Shown: positions 8,288 to 17,412, counted from the stretch's first letter. The stretch is 64,000 nucleotides of DNA from Blastocatellia bacterium (GCA_016713405.1 JADJPF010000003.1:558001-622000), one strand, 5' to 3'. Numbers and translations: made by a program. Notes: generated by a model from the letters alone, not told the origin.

Positions 8288-11014
8288 ATGCACAAACAAA
8301 TTCATTTATTTCAAGTTGAATTTCAACCTATTTTTTACTTTTTCCTGTTTTTTATACTAGGAATATTACTAGCAAATATTTTAATTATTTATAAAACTTT
8401 AATAATAAGCTTTTTAATAATAAATCTGATTATTTTGTCTATTTTCTATTATTTAAGGAAGTATCAAAAACTAACAAGCTTACTTATTATGTTTGGCTTT
8501 TTAGTATCAGGTTTTTTATTAGCAACAATAGAAAAAGAGCAAAATAATTACACTGAACAAATTATTGATAAACAAATTTATTCTAACTGGACACAAGATC
8601 AAAGCGTTGAAATCTATGGAGAAATAACAGAATATCCAAAAATAGTAGATAACTATTTTTATTTAAGCGTTCGTACAGATTTCATTATAAGAAATAATAA
8701 AACCTTTAATTTATCTACTAAGGTAAAGCTACTATTTTGGTTAAATGATCAAAACTACAAAAAGGAAAATTTAACTCCTGGAACTATTGTGCAAGTATTG
8801 GCACAACTTCAAGCTAGACAAAGATTTCAAAACCCTGGAGGAATTGATACTAAAGAAATACTTAAGCTACAAGGATATGATTTTTCTGCAAGTGTAAAAA
8901 GCCCAGAAATGATAGCTGTATTAGTTAAGAAAAGCATTAACCCATTTATTTATTTAATTTATGAGCTACATCAACATATTAATAATGCTATAGAGAAAAA
9001 TTTTACATTCCAAAGATCTGCTGTCTTAAAAGCTATTATTTTAGGAGATGATAATTTTATAAATGCAGAAATAGCTGAAAAATTTCGTGTTAGCGGACTT
9101 TATCATATTTTGGTAATTAGCGGCTCACATATAGCTTTTTTAACTTGGCTTCTTTATAAAATACTTAAACAAATTTCTGATAATAAATGGGTACATTTTA
9201 TTATTATTACTTTATTTATATGGCTTTATAGCTTAGTAGCAGGAGCAGATCCACCAATAATGCGGGCAACGCTTATGGCTACAGTTATGTTGATAGGAAC
9301 ATTATTTTATCGACAAGCCCAGCCTTCTAATCTAATTGCTATAACAGGTTTAATTTTACTAGCTTATCGTCCAGTGACACTATTTGAAGCTAGTTTTCAA
9401 CTAACATTTTTAGCAATTACTTTAATTTTATTAATAGTAATTCCTTTGGTAAAAAAACTAGAATATATAGCTAATTGGTATCCTAATAGTAAAAGTCCAT
9501 TTCCGCCCCAATCACATAAAATTATTAAATGGTTAGCAGAGTTATTGTTTTGGAACGAAAAAAATTTTTTACAAAAACGAGCAGAGTCAAATATAAAATA
9601 TAAGCTAGAAAAAAATCCTTGGGCAGCAAAATTAGAGAAATATTACTTACAAAAACCATTACAAATAGTAGTAATAATGCTAGTTACATCAATAATTGTT
9701 CAGTTAGGACTACTTCCACTTTCAATTATTTATTTTCATCGAATAGTTTTTATAGGAATTATCTTAAATATTCTAGCAGAGTTATTAATGAGTTTACTAT
9801 TAACATGTTTTGTAATATTTATAATATTTGATAGTTTTATAAACACTTTATCTGGCTATTTAATATATATTATAAATTATCTAGTTGATCTATTTATTTA
9901 TATTGCTTGGCCGCAAGTTTTAGAGTTAATCAACAAAAAAACGTTTTATTTAAGCTATAGAATTGCAGGATGGCATAGCTGGCAAACTATTTATTATATT
10001 GGCTATTGGCTAATTATTTTATTTTTACTAATAAGAATAGATAATTGGCAAGTGTTTGTTATACCAGTTAAGAAAACAGAAGAAAAAAGAAATAAAAAGA
10101 AAAGTTATACTATAAATATAATAATTATAACCTTATATTTATTTGCATTATTAATAATTAGTTTACCAAATAAATATTATTCAAATATTTTTAGTAATAA
10201 AAACCTAGGCTTAGAAATAGTATTTTTAGATGTTGGTCAAGGGGACGCAATTTTTATTCAATTTCCCCAGGGTACTACTATGATGATTGATAGTGGTGGT
10301 GAAATACCTATAAAAATTGCCAATCAAGTTATAGAGAAAAGATTTTCCATAGGTGAGCAAGTAGATTCTCCTTATCTTTGGTCAAGAGGTTTGGAACAGC
10401 TTGATTATATTGTAGTTACACACCCACATTTAGATCATATGCAAGGATTTAACGAAGTAATAAGCAATTTTGATATAAAACAAGCTATTTTACCTTATTC
10501 AAAGGGTTTGGAAACAGAGTGGATAGAATTTAAGCAAAAACTTGATAACAGTAATATTGCTAGTAATATTTGGTCAAGAGGGCAAACTTATTTTATTGAT
10601 GGAGTAAAAATAGAAGTGCTTTGGCCTGATAGGGTTGCTAGAACAAACTTTAATGCAAATAATCAGTCTTTAGTTTTATACTTAAGCTATCAGAATTATA
10701 GTATTTTGCTTACAGGAGATATAGAAGGGAAAGTAGAATATATTTTAACAAATACAAATGACGATTTAGAAATAGATGTGCTAAAAGTGCCTCATCATGC
10801 TAGTAAAACTTCTAGTACAGAAGAGTTTTTAGAAAAAACATCACCTAAGTTTGCCATAATTTCTGCACCAGCTAAATCACGCTTCAATCATCCACATCCA
10901 GAGGTTTTAGAACGATATAAAGCGTTAGGAACAGAAATTTATCAAACAGGATTAAATGGAGCAGTTACTGTTTATATAAAAGATAACAAACTAGAAATCA
11001 AAAAATACAAATAA
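8288..11014 (+). CDS. comEC: ComEC/Rec2 DNA-uptake channel
   Basis: This full-length 908-aa protein has N-terminal membrane segments (about 10-80), an extracytoplasmic DUF4131 region, and the Competence domain starting near residue 235 (RSAVLKAIILGDD, then FRVSGLYHILVISGSHIAFL). Many further membrane helices follow, up to about 630. A C-terminal metallo-beta-lactamase domain begins with LDVGQGDAIFIQFP and contains HPHLDHMQGF (His/Asp metal ligands near 713-718) and a late PHHASKTSS. ComEC carries single-stranded DNA across the inner membrane, and the MBL domain is thought to degrade the non-transported strand. No other competence gene is in the window. Confidence 0.95.
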   Translation: MHKQIHLFQVEFQPIFYFFLFFILGILLANILIIYKTLIISFLIINLIILSIFYYLRKYQKLTSLLIMFGFLVSGFLLATIEKEQNNYTEQIIDKQIYSNWTQDQSVEIYGEITEYPKIVDNYFYLSVRTDFIIRNNKTFNLSTKVKLLFWLNDQNYKKENLTPGTIVQVLAQLQARQRFQNPGGIDTKEILKLQGYDFSASVKSPEMIAVLVKKSINPFIYLIYELHQHINNAIEKNFTFQRSAVLKAIILGDDNFINAEIAEKFRVSGLYHILVISGSHIAFLTWLLYKILKQISDNKWVHFIIITLFIWLYSLVAGADPPIMRATLMATVMLIGTLFYRQAQPSNLIAITGLILLAYRPVTLFEASFQLTFLAITLILLIVIPLVKKLEYIANWYPNSKSPFPPQSHKIIKWLAELLFWNEKNFLQKRAESNIKYKLEKNPWAAKLEKYYLQKPLQIVVIMLVTSIIVQLGLLPLSIIYFHRIVFIGIILNILAELLMSLLLTCFVIFIIFDSFINTLSGYLIYIINYLVDLFIYIAWPQVLELINKKTFYLSYRIAGWHSWQTIYYIGYWLIILFLLIRIDNWQVFVIPVKKTEEKRNKKKSYTINIIIITLYLFALLIISLPNKYYSNIFSNKNLGLEIVFLDVGQGDAIFIQFPQGTTMMIDSGGEIPIKIANQVIEKRFSIGEQVDSPYLWSRGLEQLDYIVVTHPHLDHMQGFNEVISNFDIKQAILPYSKGLETEWIEFKQKLDNSNIASNIWSRGQTYFIDGVKIEVLWPDRVARTNFNANNQSLVLYLSYQNYSILLTGDIEGKVEYILTNTNDDLEIDVLKVPHHASKTSSTEEFLEKTSPKFAIISAPAKSRFNHPHPEVLERYKALGTEIYQTGLNGAVTVYIKDNKLEIKKYK

Positions 11015-11049
11015 ACTCAAACAATTAGTATTGTTTAAGAAAAAGACAA

Positions 11050-11077
11050 AGAGCCATTATTTATATTTAATGGCTCT
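11050..11077. terminator. Hairpin between convergent comEC and the A-type carrier gene
   Basis: A perfect 10-bp stem (11050-11059 with 11068-11077) has an 8-base loop. It lies between two convergent gene ends and could serve both; flanking T-tracts are short. Confidence 0.65.
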
Positions 11078-11096
11078 ATTTACCTAAGAGGAAAAA

Positions 11097-11426
11097 CTAA
11101 ACGCTAAAAGAGCTACCACAGCCACAACTACCAGAAGAATTTGGATTCTTAAATGTAAAGCCAGAACCCATAACGGTGCTAACATAATCAATTTCAACAC
11201 CATCAAGTAGTTGTAAACTAAAAGAATCCACAAATAGTTTTAATCCGTTGGATTCAATAATTTTATCGCTTTGTGTTGGACTATCTTCTACATCTAAAGC
11301 ATATTGATAGCCAGAACACCCACCAGGTAATACACGTACACGCAAACCGGCGTTAGCTATTTCCATGCCTTCGGCTGACATAAATTTTTTTACTTCACTG
11401 ACTGCTGTTTCTGTAACATTAATCAT
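11097..11426 (-). CDS. A-type iron-sulfur carrier (IscA/ErpA family)
   Basis: This 109-aa HesB-like protein has the three conserved cysteines: GGCSGYQYALDVED near residues 35-48 and GSCGCGSSFSV at the C-terminus. A-type proteins hold or deliver 2Fe-2S or 4Fe-4S clusters to apo-enzymes. It is a second copy besides iscA at 16260. Separate transcription suggests an ErpA-like late delivery role (inference). An AGGAG ribosome site precedes the ATG. Confidence 0.93.
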   Translation of the reverse strand: MINVTETAVSEVKKFMSAEGMEIANAGLRVRVLPGGCSGYQYALDVEDSPTQSDKIIESNGLKLFVDSFSLQLLDGVEIDYVSTVMGSGFTFKNPNSSGSCGCGSSFSV

Positions 11427-11640
11427 AACTTAGAAATCTCCTAAAAAAACTTACAAATATTTTATTGATAAAATAAGAATAAGAAATAGTAATAGGCTAA
11501 AAAATAAGCAATTTTAATTTAATAACAAACTGTTTATGCAAATTTTTATTTAGGAATAATAACAAACAAAACAATTTATAACAGCTTGTATAAGCTAAAA
11601 CTGCTTAATTTTTAACATTAAACTTAAAACTCAAAGACCT

Positions 11641-11663
11641 AGCTTAACTCTTTAAGTTAAGCT
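11641..11663 (-). terminator. Hairpin overlapping the stop codon of the small gene
   Basis: An 8-bp perfect stem (11641-11648 with 11656-11663) has a 7-base loop. Its 5' arm on the minus strand overlaps the last codons of the small gene. No strong T-tract follows, so termination is uncertain; a 3'-end-stabilising hairpin is the alternative. Confidence 0.45.
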
Positions 11664-11893
11664 GCCCTAAAATCCGCAGAACTGCCAGTAGAACTATCGT
11701 CATGTATATCAACTTCTATCAAGCCTTCACGATAAAGTGCATAGCCACTAGAAGTAGAAGCAATGATTGCTGGAATACCACGTTTACCAAACCATTGTTG
11801 CCAAGTTTCTAAATCTTTATAAGCATCAGATTTTTTGCTTTTTACAAAAGTAGAAAAACGATTTGATTCAGTGACTTTTACTTTGTGTCCCAT
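11657..11893 (-). CDS. Small uncharacterised protein downstream of mrp, about 78 aa
   Basis: I do not recognise it. The product MGHKVKVTESNRFSTFVKSK... is soluble, has no cysteines, and ends in a Ser/Thr/Asp-rich tail. An in-frame ATG eight codons upstream (11917) is possible, but the only ribosome-site-like GGAGGG lies between the two starts, favouring 11893. It begins about 45 bases after mrp and ends in a hairpin, so it is probably the last gene of the mrp transcript. A link with iron-sulfur transfer is only positional. Confidence 0.6.
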   Translation of the reverse strand: MGHKVKVTESNRFSTFVKSKKSDAYKDLETWQQWFGKRGIPAIIASTSSGYALYREGLIEVDIHDDSSTGSSADFRAA

Positions 11894-11939
11894 TAGATTT
11901 TCTTCACCCTCCGTCATATCTGTAATTTATTTAATTTAA

Positions 11940-13022
11940 TTAATCAAAATTTAGTATTGGCAGCCTAGTGGGTTTTAACGCTCTGATATTTAGTTCTGTT
12001 GCTAGTGCCTCGGCTGCTTGACAAAATGCGTGTGCTTGAGGACTATCAGGCGCGCCAGCTACTATTGGCACTCCTAGATCGCCACCTTCACGAATACCTA
12101 AACTAATTGGGATTTTACCTAAAAGAGTAACTCCAAACTTTTCTGCTAGTTCTTCGCCTCCTCCAGAGCCAAATATTTCATGTTTTTCTAAACAATTAGG
12201 GCAAGTAAAGTAACTCATATTTTCAACAATACCTACTACATCAACACCAACTTGTTGGAACATGTTATGCGCTTTGCGTACATCAGCTAGTGCTACTTCT
12301 TGGGGAGTCGTGACAAGCACTGCACCAGAAACAGGTACAAGTTGCGCTAAACTTAACTGAACATCACCTGTTCCAGGAGGCATATCAACTAATAAATAAT
12401 CAAGCTCGCTCCAATCTACATCACGTAAAAATTGCTCAATTAATCGATGTAGCATAGGGCCGCGCCAAACTACTGCTTGATCTCCTCGATTAAGTAAACC
12501 AACAGACATAAATTTCACGTTGTAAGCTTCTCTAGGTAAGATCTTTTTGCCTCGTACTTTAGGCTCTTCAATACTACCTAGCATAATTGGTACATTAGGC
12601 CCATAAATATCTGTGTCTAATAGACCTACCTTTGCACCCATAGAAGCTAATGCTACAGCTAAATTTACAGCTACAGTTGATTTACCTACACCACCTTTAC
12701 CCGAGCTAACAGCGATAATATTTTTTACACCTACAACAGATTCACGATCTCCAATAGCTTTTCCTTTTGGAACATCTAATTCTGTGCGGATTTCAGCACG
12801 CTGGGCCCCGGGTACTTTTAATACAGCCTGGCGAGCTTGTTCTTCTAATTCTTGTTGTAATGTTTGTGAAGGGGTTGCTACAACTAAACGAAAACCAATT
12901 ATCCCACCACAAATCCTTACATCTTTAACAAAATTTAAGCTAACAATATCTTTTTTTAATTTAGGTTCTTTAACTGACTTTAATGCTTCTAAAACTTGTT
13001 GTTCAGTAATTTTTTCTGACAT
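11940..13022 (-). CDS. mrp: Mrp/NBP35-family iron-sulfur carrier ATPase (ApbC)
   Basis: The N-terminal ~90 residues form a MIP18/DUF59 domain (VKEPKLKKDIVSLNFV), followed by a deviant Walker A P-loop SSGKGGVGKSTVAVNLA, the switch region LLVDMPPGTGDVQLSL, and the CPNC pair that binds a bridging 4Fe-4S cluster between subunits. The protein acts as an ATP-dependent cluster carrier. I place the start at the ATG at 13022 (MSEKITEQQV), with an AGAAAG ribosome site. A TTG 15 codons further up is a weaker alternative. A consensus-like promoter is seen at 13240-13212. It faces the ISC operon head to head. Confidence 0.94.
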   Translation of the reverse strand: MSEKITEQQVLEALKSVKEPKLKKDIVSLNFVKDVRICGGIIGFRLVVATPSQTLQQELEEQARQAVLKVPGAQRAEIRTELDVPKGKAIGDRESVVGVKNIIAVSSGKGGVGKSTVAVNLAVALASMGAKVGLLDTDIYGPNVPIMLGSIEEPKVRGKKILPREAYNVKFMSVGLLNRGDQAVVWRGPMLHRLIEQFLRDVDWSELDYLLVDMPPGTGDVQLSLAQLVPVSGAVLVTTPQEVALADVRKAHNMFQQVGVDVVGIVENMSYFTCPNCLEKHEIFGSGGGEELAEKFGVTLLGKIPISLGIREGGDLGVPIVAGAPDSPQAHAFCQAAEALATELNIRALKPTRLPILNFD

Positions 13023-13211
13023 TTTTTTACTTTCTATAAACTTAAAAAATAAATTTTGCTCAATCAAACTGAAAACTAGCTAAAAACTAGCTAACTTAAG
13101 TTTTGAGCAATCTAAGATCAAACCACTAAGACTAAATTTAAGGTTTTATCAAAAAATTTTAGTTTTTGTAAATAGTATAACTAAATTTTAGTTTGAATTT
13201 ATTTGGTTTAG

Positions 13212-13240
13212 AGGATATTGTGTAACAACTATTTTGTCAA
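13212..13240 (-). promoter_or_regulatory. Sigma-70-like promoter for mrp
   Basis: On the minus strand TTGACA (13240-13235), a 17-base spacer and TATCCT (13217-13212). The hexamers and their edges (TTGACAAAAT and TATCCTCTA) are the same as in the plus-strand promoter 140 bases away. Confidence 0.7.
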
Positions 13241-13379
13241 TAAAAAAATTGAAAAAATACTTTAGCTAGCTAGGATAGGAATATATAAAAATACATGTAA
13301 ACTTAGTTATATCAATTAATTGTAGGTAAGAAAAGAGATTTGAATTAAGTTGGGTTAGGGGATTTTAGAAATAAAATGC

Positions 13380-13408
13380 TTGACAAAATCAATGCCACTA
13401 ACTATCCT
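13380..13408 (+). promoter_or_regulatory. Sigma-70-like promoter for the cysK-isc operon
   Basis: TTGACA (13380-13385), a 17-base spacer and TATCCT (13403-13408). It is the only good promoter before cysK and shares extended sequence with the divergent mrp promoter. Confidence 0.7.
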
Positions 13409-13555
13409 CTAGCTAGTTAAACGGCTATTTAATTTAGAAATGATTTATTGAAGAAAATCTTTGTCAGATGAACTAATTTAAATAAGTTATTTTTTCTATT
13501 TTGTAAATACAAATTAGCATTTTTGATTTTTCTATCATTCATTATACTTTAATTT

Positions 13556-14512
13556 ATGACTAAACCAGGTATTGCAAATAGTATTATTGACTTAATAGGT
13601 AATACACCATTACTACGATTAAACAGAGTAGTTGAACGCGACTGGGCCGAAATAATAGTTAAACTTGAGTCTCTTAACCCAATGTCATCAGTAAAAGATC
13701 GCATTGGGGCCGCTATGATTGAAGCAGCAGAAAAAGCAGGTTTAATAAAAGCTCAAGAAACTACTATTATTGAGCCAACTAGCGGTAATACAGGAATTGC
13801 ACTAGCTCTTGTATGTGCTGCAAAAGGCTACCGTTGCATTATTGCAATGCCAGAAACTATGACAATAGAACGAGTTAGAACCCTTAAAGCTTTAGGAGCT
13901 AAAGTTGTTCTTACTCCAGGCTCGCAAGGAATGCGTGGAGCAATTCAAAAGGCAGAAGAACTAGTGCGTAGTACACCTAATTCTTTTATGCCTCAACAAT
14001 TTAATAATCTGTCTAATCCAGAAGTTCACCGTAAAACTACAGCACTTGAAATTCTAAGAGATACTGAATCAGAATTTGATGCTTTTGTTGCTGGTGTTGG
14101 TACTGGTGGGACAGTTACAGGTTGTGCAGAAGTCTTTAAGGCACGCTTAAAAGAAGTTTTAGTTTGTGCTGTTGAACCAGCAGATTCTCCAGTGCTATCT
14201 GGTGGTAGCCCTGGGCCACATAGAATCCAAGGTATAGGTGCTGGGTTTATTCCTGAAGTGCTTAACCGTAGTATTATTGATAGAGTAGTTACTGTTTCTT
14301 ATGAAAATGCCAAGCAAATGGCCCGACGTTTGGCTAGGGAAGAAGGTGTTTTTGTAGGAATTTCTTCTGGTGCAATTACTTGGGCTGCAACACAAATTGC
14401 TAAAGAATTAGGTGTTGGTAAGCGAGTTGTAGTTGTACTACCTAGTTTTGGTGAAAGATATCTTTCTACAGATTTATTTAACTTTGATGATGAAGAAAAC
14501 GAAAAATTATAG
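13556..14512 (+). CDS. cysK: Cysteine synthase A (O-acetylserine sulfhydrylase)
   Basis: This 318-aa fold-type-II PLP enzyme makes L-cysteine from O-acetylserine and sulfide. NPMSSVKDRIG carries the PLP lysine (Lys 47), PTSGNTGIALA is the substrate-binding loop, and GTGGTVTGC binds the PLP phosphate. It is the first gene of the ISC operon and ends 9 bases before iscS. This pairs cysteine production with the desulfurase that consumes cysteine. There is no clear Shine-Dalgarno sequence before the ATG, and the 5' leader is AT-rich. Confidence 0.94.
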   Translation: MTKPGIANSIIDLIGNTPLLRLNRVVERDWAEIIVKLESLNPMSSVKDRIGAAMIEAAEKAGLIKAQETTIIEPTSGNTGIALALVCAAKGYRCIIAMPETMTIERVRTLKALGAKVVLTPGSQGMRGAIQKAEELVRSTPNSFMPQQFNNLSNPEVHRKTTALEILRDTESEFDAFVAGVGTGGTVTGCAEVFKARLKEVLVCAVEPADSPVLSGGSPGPHRIQGIGAGFIPEVLNRSIIDRVVTVSYENAKQMARRLAREEGVFVGISSGAITWAATQIAKELGVGKRVVVVLPSFGERYLSTDLFNFDDEENEKL

Positions 14513-14521
14513 GGGAAAATT

Positions 14522-15736
14522 ATGAAACTCCCAATCTACATGGACTATCACGCTACAACGCCTGTAGATCCACGAGTATTTGAGGCAATGAAGCCATACT
14601 TTACAGAGATTTTTGGAAATGCAGCTAGCCGCAATCATAGTTTTGGCTGGCAGGCAGAAGAAGCTGTTGAAACAGCCCGAAAACAAGTTGCCCAACTTAT
14701 TGGCGCGACAGCTAAAGAAATTGTCTTTACTAGCGGTGCTACAGAATCTAATAATCTTGCTATTAAAGGCGTTGCTGAAATGTATCAAGAAAAAGGTAAT
14801 CATATTATTACCGTAGTGACAGAACATAAAGCAACTTTAGATTCTTGCAAACACTTAGAAAAACAAGGCTATCAAATAACTTATTTACCTGTTGACCAAT
14901 ATGGTTTGGTTGATCCTGAAGATATACGTAAGGCTATTACAGATAAAACTATTTTAGTTACAGTAATGTTAGCTAATAATGAAATAGGTGTAATTCAGCC
15001 AATAGCTGAAATAGGCAAAATAACTCGTGAAAAAGGTGTTGTGCTTCATACGGATGCAGTACAAGCAGCAGGAAAAATAGTAGTAGATGTAAACGCCTTA
15101 AATGTTGATTTGCTTTCTATTAGCGGTCATAAAATGTATGGCCCAAAAGGTGTTGGTGCCTTATACGTTAGAAGAAAAAATCCTCGTGTGATGCTTTCAC
15201 CCATAATTGATGGTGGCGGACACGAACGAGGAATGAGATCAGGAACTCTTAATGTTACCGGTATTGTAGGCTTAGGTAAAGCTGCTGAAATTGCTCGTTT
15301 AGAAATGTCTGAAGAAATGGAAAGAATTTCTCGGCTTCGAGATAAATTGCAAAAATCGCTTTTTGACCAAATTCCAGAAGTTTATCTTAATGGACACCCT
15401 ACTAAGCGATTGCCTAACAACTTAAATGTAAGTTTTGCTTATGTTGAAGGTGAATCATTGTTAATGGGTATAGGTGATATTGCTGTATCATCTGGGTCAG
15501 CTTGTACCTCAGCTAGTTTAGAGCCTTCTTATGTATTAAAAGCTTTAGGTGTTGGTGAAGAGTTGGCACATAGTTCATTGCGCTTTGGACTAGGGCGTTT
15601 TAATACTGAAGAAGAAGTTGATTTCACTATTGAGAAAGTTACTCAAGCTGTCAATAAACTTCGAGAGCTTTCTCCACTTTGGGAAATGGTACAAGAAGGA
15701 ATTGACCTAAAGAGTGTTACTTGGGCAGCACATTAA
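14522..15736 (+). CDS. iscS: Cysteine desulfurase IscS
   Basis: This 404-aa class-V aminotransferase-fold enzyme removes sulfur from cysteine as an enzyme persulfide for cluster assembly. MDYHATTPVDPRVFEAM opens the protein, ISGHKMYGPKG holds the PLP lysine (Lys 204), and SSGSACTSASLEPSYVL contains the catalytic cysteine (Cys 328) in the long mobile loop typical of IscS rather than SufS. An AGGGG ribosome site overlaps the end of cysK, so the two are tightly coupled. Confidence 0.96.
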   Translation: MKLPIYMDYHATTPVDPRVFEAMKPYFTEIFGNAASRNHSFGWQAEEAVETARKQVAQLIGATAKEIVFTSGATESNNLAIKGVAEMYQEKGNHIITVVTEHKATLDSCKHLEKQGYQITYLPVDQYGLVDPEDIRKAITDKTILVTVMLANNEIGVIQPIAEIGKITREKGVVLHTDAVQAAGKIVVDVNALNVDLLSISGHKMYGPKGVGALYVRRKNPRVMLSPIIDGGGHERGMRSGTLNVTGIVGLGKAAEIARLEMSEEMERISRLRDKLQKSLFDQIPEVYLNGHPTKRLPNNLNVSFAYVEGESLLMGIGDIAVSSGSACTSASLEPSYVLKALGVGEELAHSSLRFGLGRFNTEEEVDFTIEKVTQAVNKLRELSPLWEMVQEGIDLKSVTWAAH

Positions 15737-15773
15737 TTTTAATCTCTTATTTACGCTAAGGAGAAAAAGCCAA

Positions 15774-16190
15774 ATGGCATACTCAGATAAAGTTATTGAT
15801 CATTATAATAATCCTAGAAACGTTGGTAGTTTAGATAAAAATTCCCCTGAAGTTGGTACTGGCTTAGTTGGCGCGCCTGAATGCGGCGATGTTATGAAAT
15901 TACAACTAAAAATTAACAAAGAAGGCGTGATTGAAGATGCTCGCTTTAAGACTTTTGGTTGTGGTTCGGCTATTGCTAGCTCTTCCTTAGCAACAGAATG
16001 GGTAAAAGGTAAAACTATTGATGAGGCATTAAAAATAAAAAATACTGACATTGTAAAAGAACTTAATCTACCCCCAATTAAAATTCATTGTTCAGTATTG
16101 GCTGAAGATGCGATCAAATCAGCAATTGCTGATTATAATAAAAAACAAGAAACCGTACAAAAAGAAGAAGTTTTGCAAGAAGTTAGCTAG
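15774..16190 (+). CDS. iscU: Iron-sulfur scaffold IscU
   Basis: IscU is the scaffold on which 2Fe-2S clusters are built. From the ATG at 15774 (AAGGAG 10 bases upstream) the ligands are Cys 37 (APECGDV), Asp 39, Cys 63 (FGCGSA), His 105 and Cys 106 (IHCSVLAEDA). LPPIK (99-103) is the recognised HscA-binding motif. The C-terminus has a short Gln/Glu/Lys tail. A hairpin follows the stop codon before iscA. Confidence 0.97.
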   Translation: MAYSDKVIDHYNNPRNVGSLDKNSPEVGTGLVGAPECGDVMKLQLKINKEGVIEDARFKTFGCGSAIASSSLATEWVKGKTIDEALKIKNTDIVKELNLPPIKIHCSVLAEDAIKSAIADYNKKQETVQKEEVLQEVS

Positions 16191-16199
16191 GTAAAATCA

Positions 16200-16228
16200 G
16201 GCTAACACTAAGCAGGGATGTGTTAGCC
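16200..16228 (+). terminator. Hairpin between iscU and iscA
   Basis: A perfect 9-bp stem (16200-16208 with 16220-16228) with an 11-base loop, followed by TTTAATTTT. It lies ten bases after the iscU stop, inside the operon, so it may be a partial terminator or may protect the 3' end of the cysK-iscS-iscU message. Confidence 0.65.
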
Positions 16229-16259
16229 TTTAATTTTATATTTTTTTAGAGGTTTTTAA

Positions 16260-16592
16260 ATGTCTTTAGAACTAACTAATAGTGCTGCTGCACGAATCAA
16301 AGAAATTTTACACGAACAAAATCTTGCTGATGGTGGAATGCGAATAGGTGTTAAAAGTGGTGGTTGTTCAGGTTTAAGTTACATCTTAGATCTAGAAACT
16401 CAAGAACGTCCTGGAGATAAAATTTTTGAACGAGATGGAGCTAAAATCTTTGTTGATCTAAAAAGCTATTTATTTCTAAATGGAATGATTGTTGATTACA
16501 AGGATGAAGGCGGGTTGATGGGACGAGGATTTAAGTTTGTAAACCCTAATTCTGCTGGTGAATGTGGTTGCGGAGAATCTTTTACAGTTTAA
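16260..16592 (+). CDS. iscA: A-type iron-sulfur carrier IscA
   Basis: This 110-aa HesB-family protein carries the conserved cysteines in GGCSGLSYILDLET (about 37) and GECGCGESF (about 102 and 104). It acts as a cluster or iron carrier downstream of IscU. The start is preceded by AGAGG. It stands between two hairpins, so its transcript level may be set separately from its neighbours. Confidence 0.95.
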   Translation: MSLELTNSAAARIKEILHEQNLADGGMRIGVKSGGCSGLSYILDLETQERPGDKIFERDGAKIFVDLKSYLFLNGMIVDYKDEGGLMGRGFKFVNPNSAGECGCGESFTV

Positions 16593-16668
16593 CAGTTTAA
16601 TTTTAGTCAACTACTCTACTTTCTTTTAAGAACGAATCTTTAAAATTAAGTGTCGTTTCTACTTTCAG

Positions 16669-16700
16669 CCCAGTACACTTGTGCTGGGTTTTATCTTTTC
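16669..16700 (+). terminator. Strong terminator-like hairpin between iscA and hscB
   Basis: An 8-bp stem (16669-16676 with 16681-16688, one G-T pair) with an ACTT tetraloop, followed directly by TTTTATCTTTT. It has classic intrinsic terminator form, yet sits in the middle of the ISC operon. I did not find a consensus promoter between it and hscB. Confidence 0.75.
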
Positions 16701-16740
16701 AACTAACACTTTATTCTGGTTAATTTAGAGGTATTTTATT

Positions 16741-17412
16741 TTGCAAGAAGCAAGGTTATTAGAAAAAAAATGCTGGTATTGTACTACAACAACAGATGAG
16801 CATTTTTGTTTATCTTGTGATCGTATACAGATGGTAGATTTATCAACTAACTACTTTTCTTTCTTTAAGTTACCTATAAAATATCATCTTGATACAAATA
16901 ATCTTGAAGCTAAGTTTTATGAATTAAACCGTAGGTTTCACCCAGATTTTTTTTCACAAGCTAGTGAAGTTGAGCGACGTTATAGTCTGGATCGAACTTC
17001 TATGCTTAATGATGCTTACCGCATACTTAAAGATCCTATTAAACGAGCCAACTATTTATTGACTCTACAAGGCTTTCAACCTAAAAAAGCGCAAACTCCA
17101 CCAGATCTTTTAGAAGAAATATTTGAATTAAATGAACAAATAGAAGATCTACGTAATGCAAAAAAGGCTAGAGATAAGAATCAAACTTCACTTCTAAAAA
17201 ATCAAGTTTTAGCTACAGAAGAAATGCTAAACGAGCGAGAAGAAGTCTTAAATAACCAGTTAAAACAAGTTTTTCAAAAATGGGATAATTTATCTGATGA
17301 AGTTTCTATTGTGGAAAAACAACAAATATTAGCTAAGGCTAGTGATTTGTTAGCGCAAATGAAGTATATAAATAATTTAATTAATGATATAGATGAAGAA
17401 TTTAATGATTAA
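16741..17412 (+). CDS. hscB: Co-chaperone HscB with N-terminal zinc finger
   Basis: HscB presents IscU to HscA and stimulates its ATPase. Residues 11-26 hold two CxxC pairs (CWYC and CLSC), the zinc-finger extension seen in some HscB proteins. The J-domain follows, with HPD at 67-69, then the C-terminal three-helix IscU-binding domain from about 120. The frame opens with TTG at 16741, supported by AGAGG nine bases upstream. No ATG precedes the zinc finger, so TTG is the best start. It is 223 aa, longer than zinc-finger-free homologues. Confidence 0.92.
   Translation: MQEARLLEKKCWYCTTTTDEHFCLSCDRIQMVDLSTNYFSFFKLPIKYHLDTNNLEAKFYELNRRFHPDFFSQASEVERRYSLDRTSMLNDAYRILKDPIKRANYLLTLQGFQPKKAQTPPDLLEEIFELNEQIEDLRNAKKARDKNQTSLLKNQVLATEEMLNEREEVLNNQLKQVFQKWDNLSDEVSIVEKQQILAKASDLLAQMKYINNLINDIDEEFND

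Larger units (their letters stand above)
13023..13555. other. Divergent regulatory region between mrp and the ISC operon
   Basis: This 533-base gap contains no supportable gene. It holds one promoter in each direction (13240-13212 minus and 13380-13408 plus), which would leave 5' leaders of roughly 180 bases for mrp and 140 bases for cysK. I found no recognisable IscR-type site and no named riboswitch in either leader. Confidence 0.6.

Noticed and set aside
13543..13556. Leaderless cysK message from a TATACT box just before the ATG
   Set aside because: No -35 at acceptable distance; the promoter at 13380-13408 is far better, although the lack of a ribosome site leaves this open.
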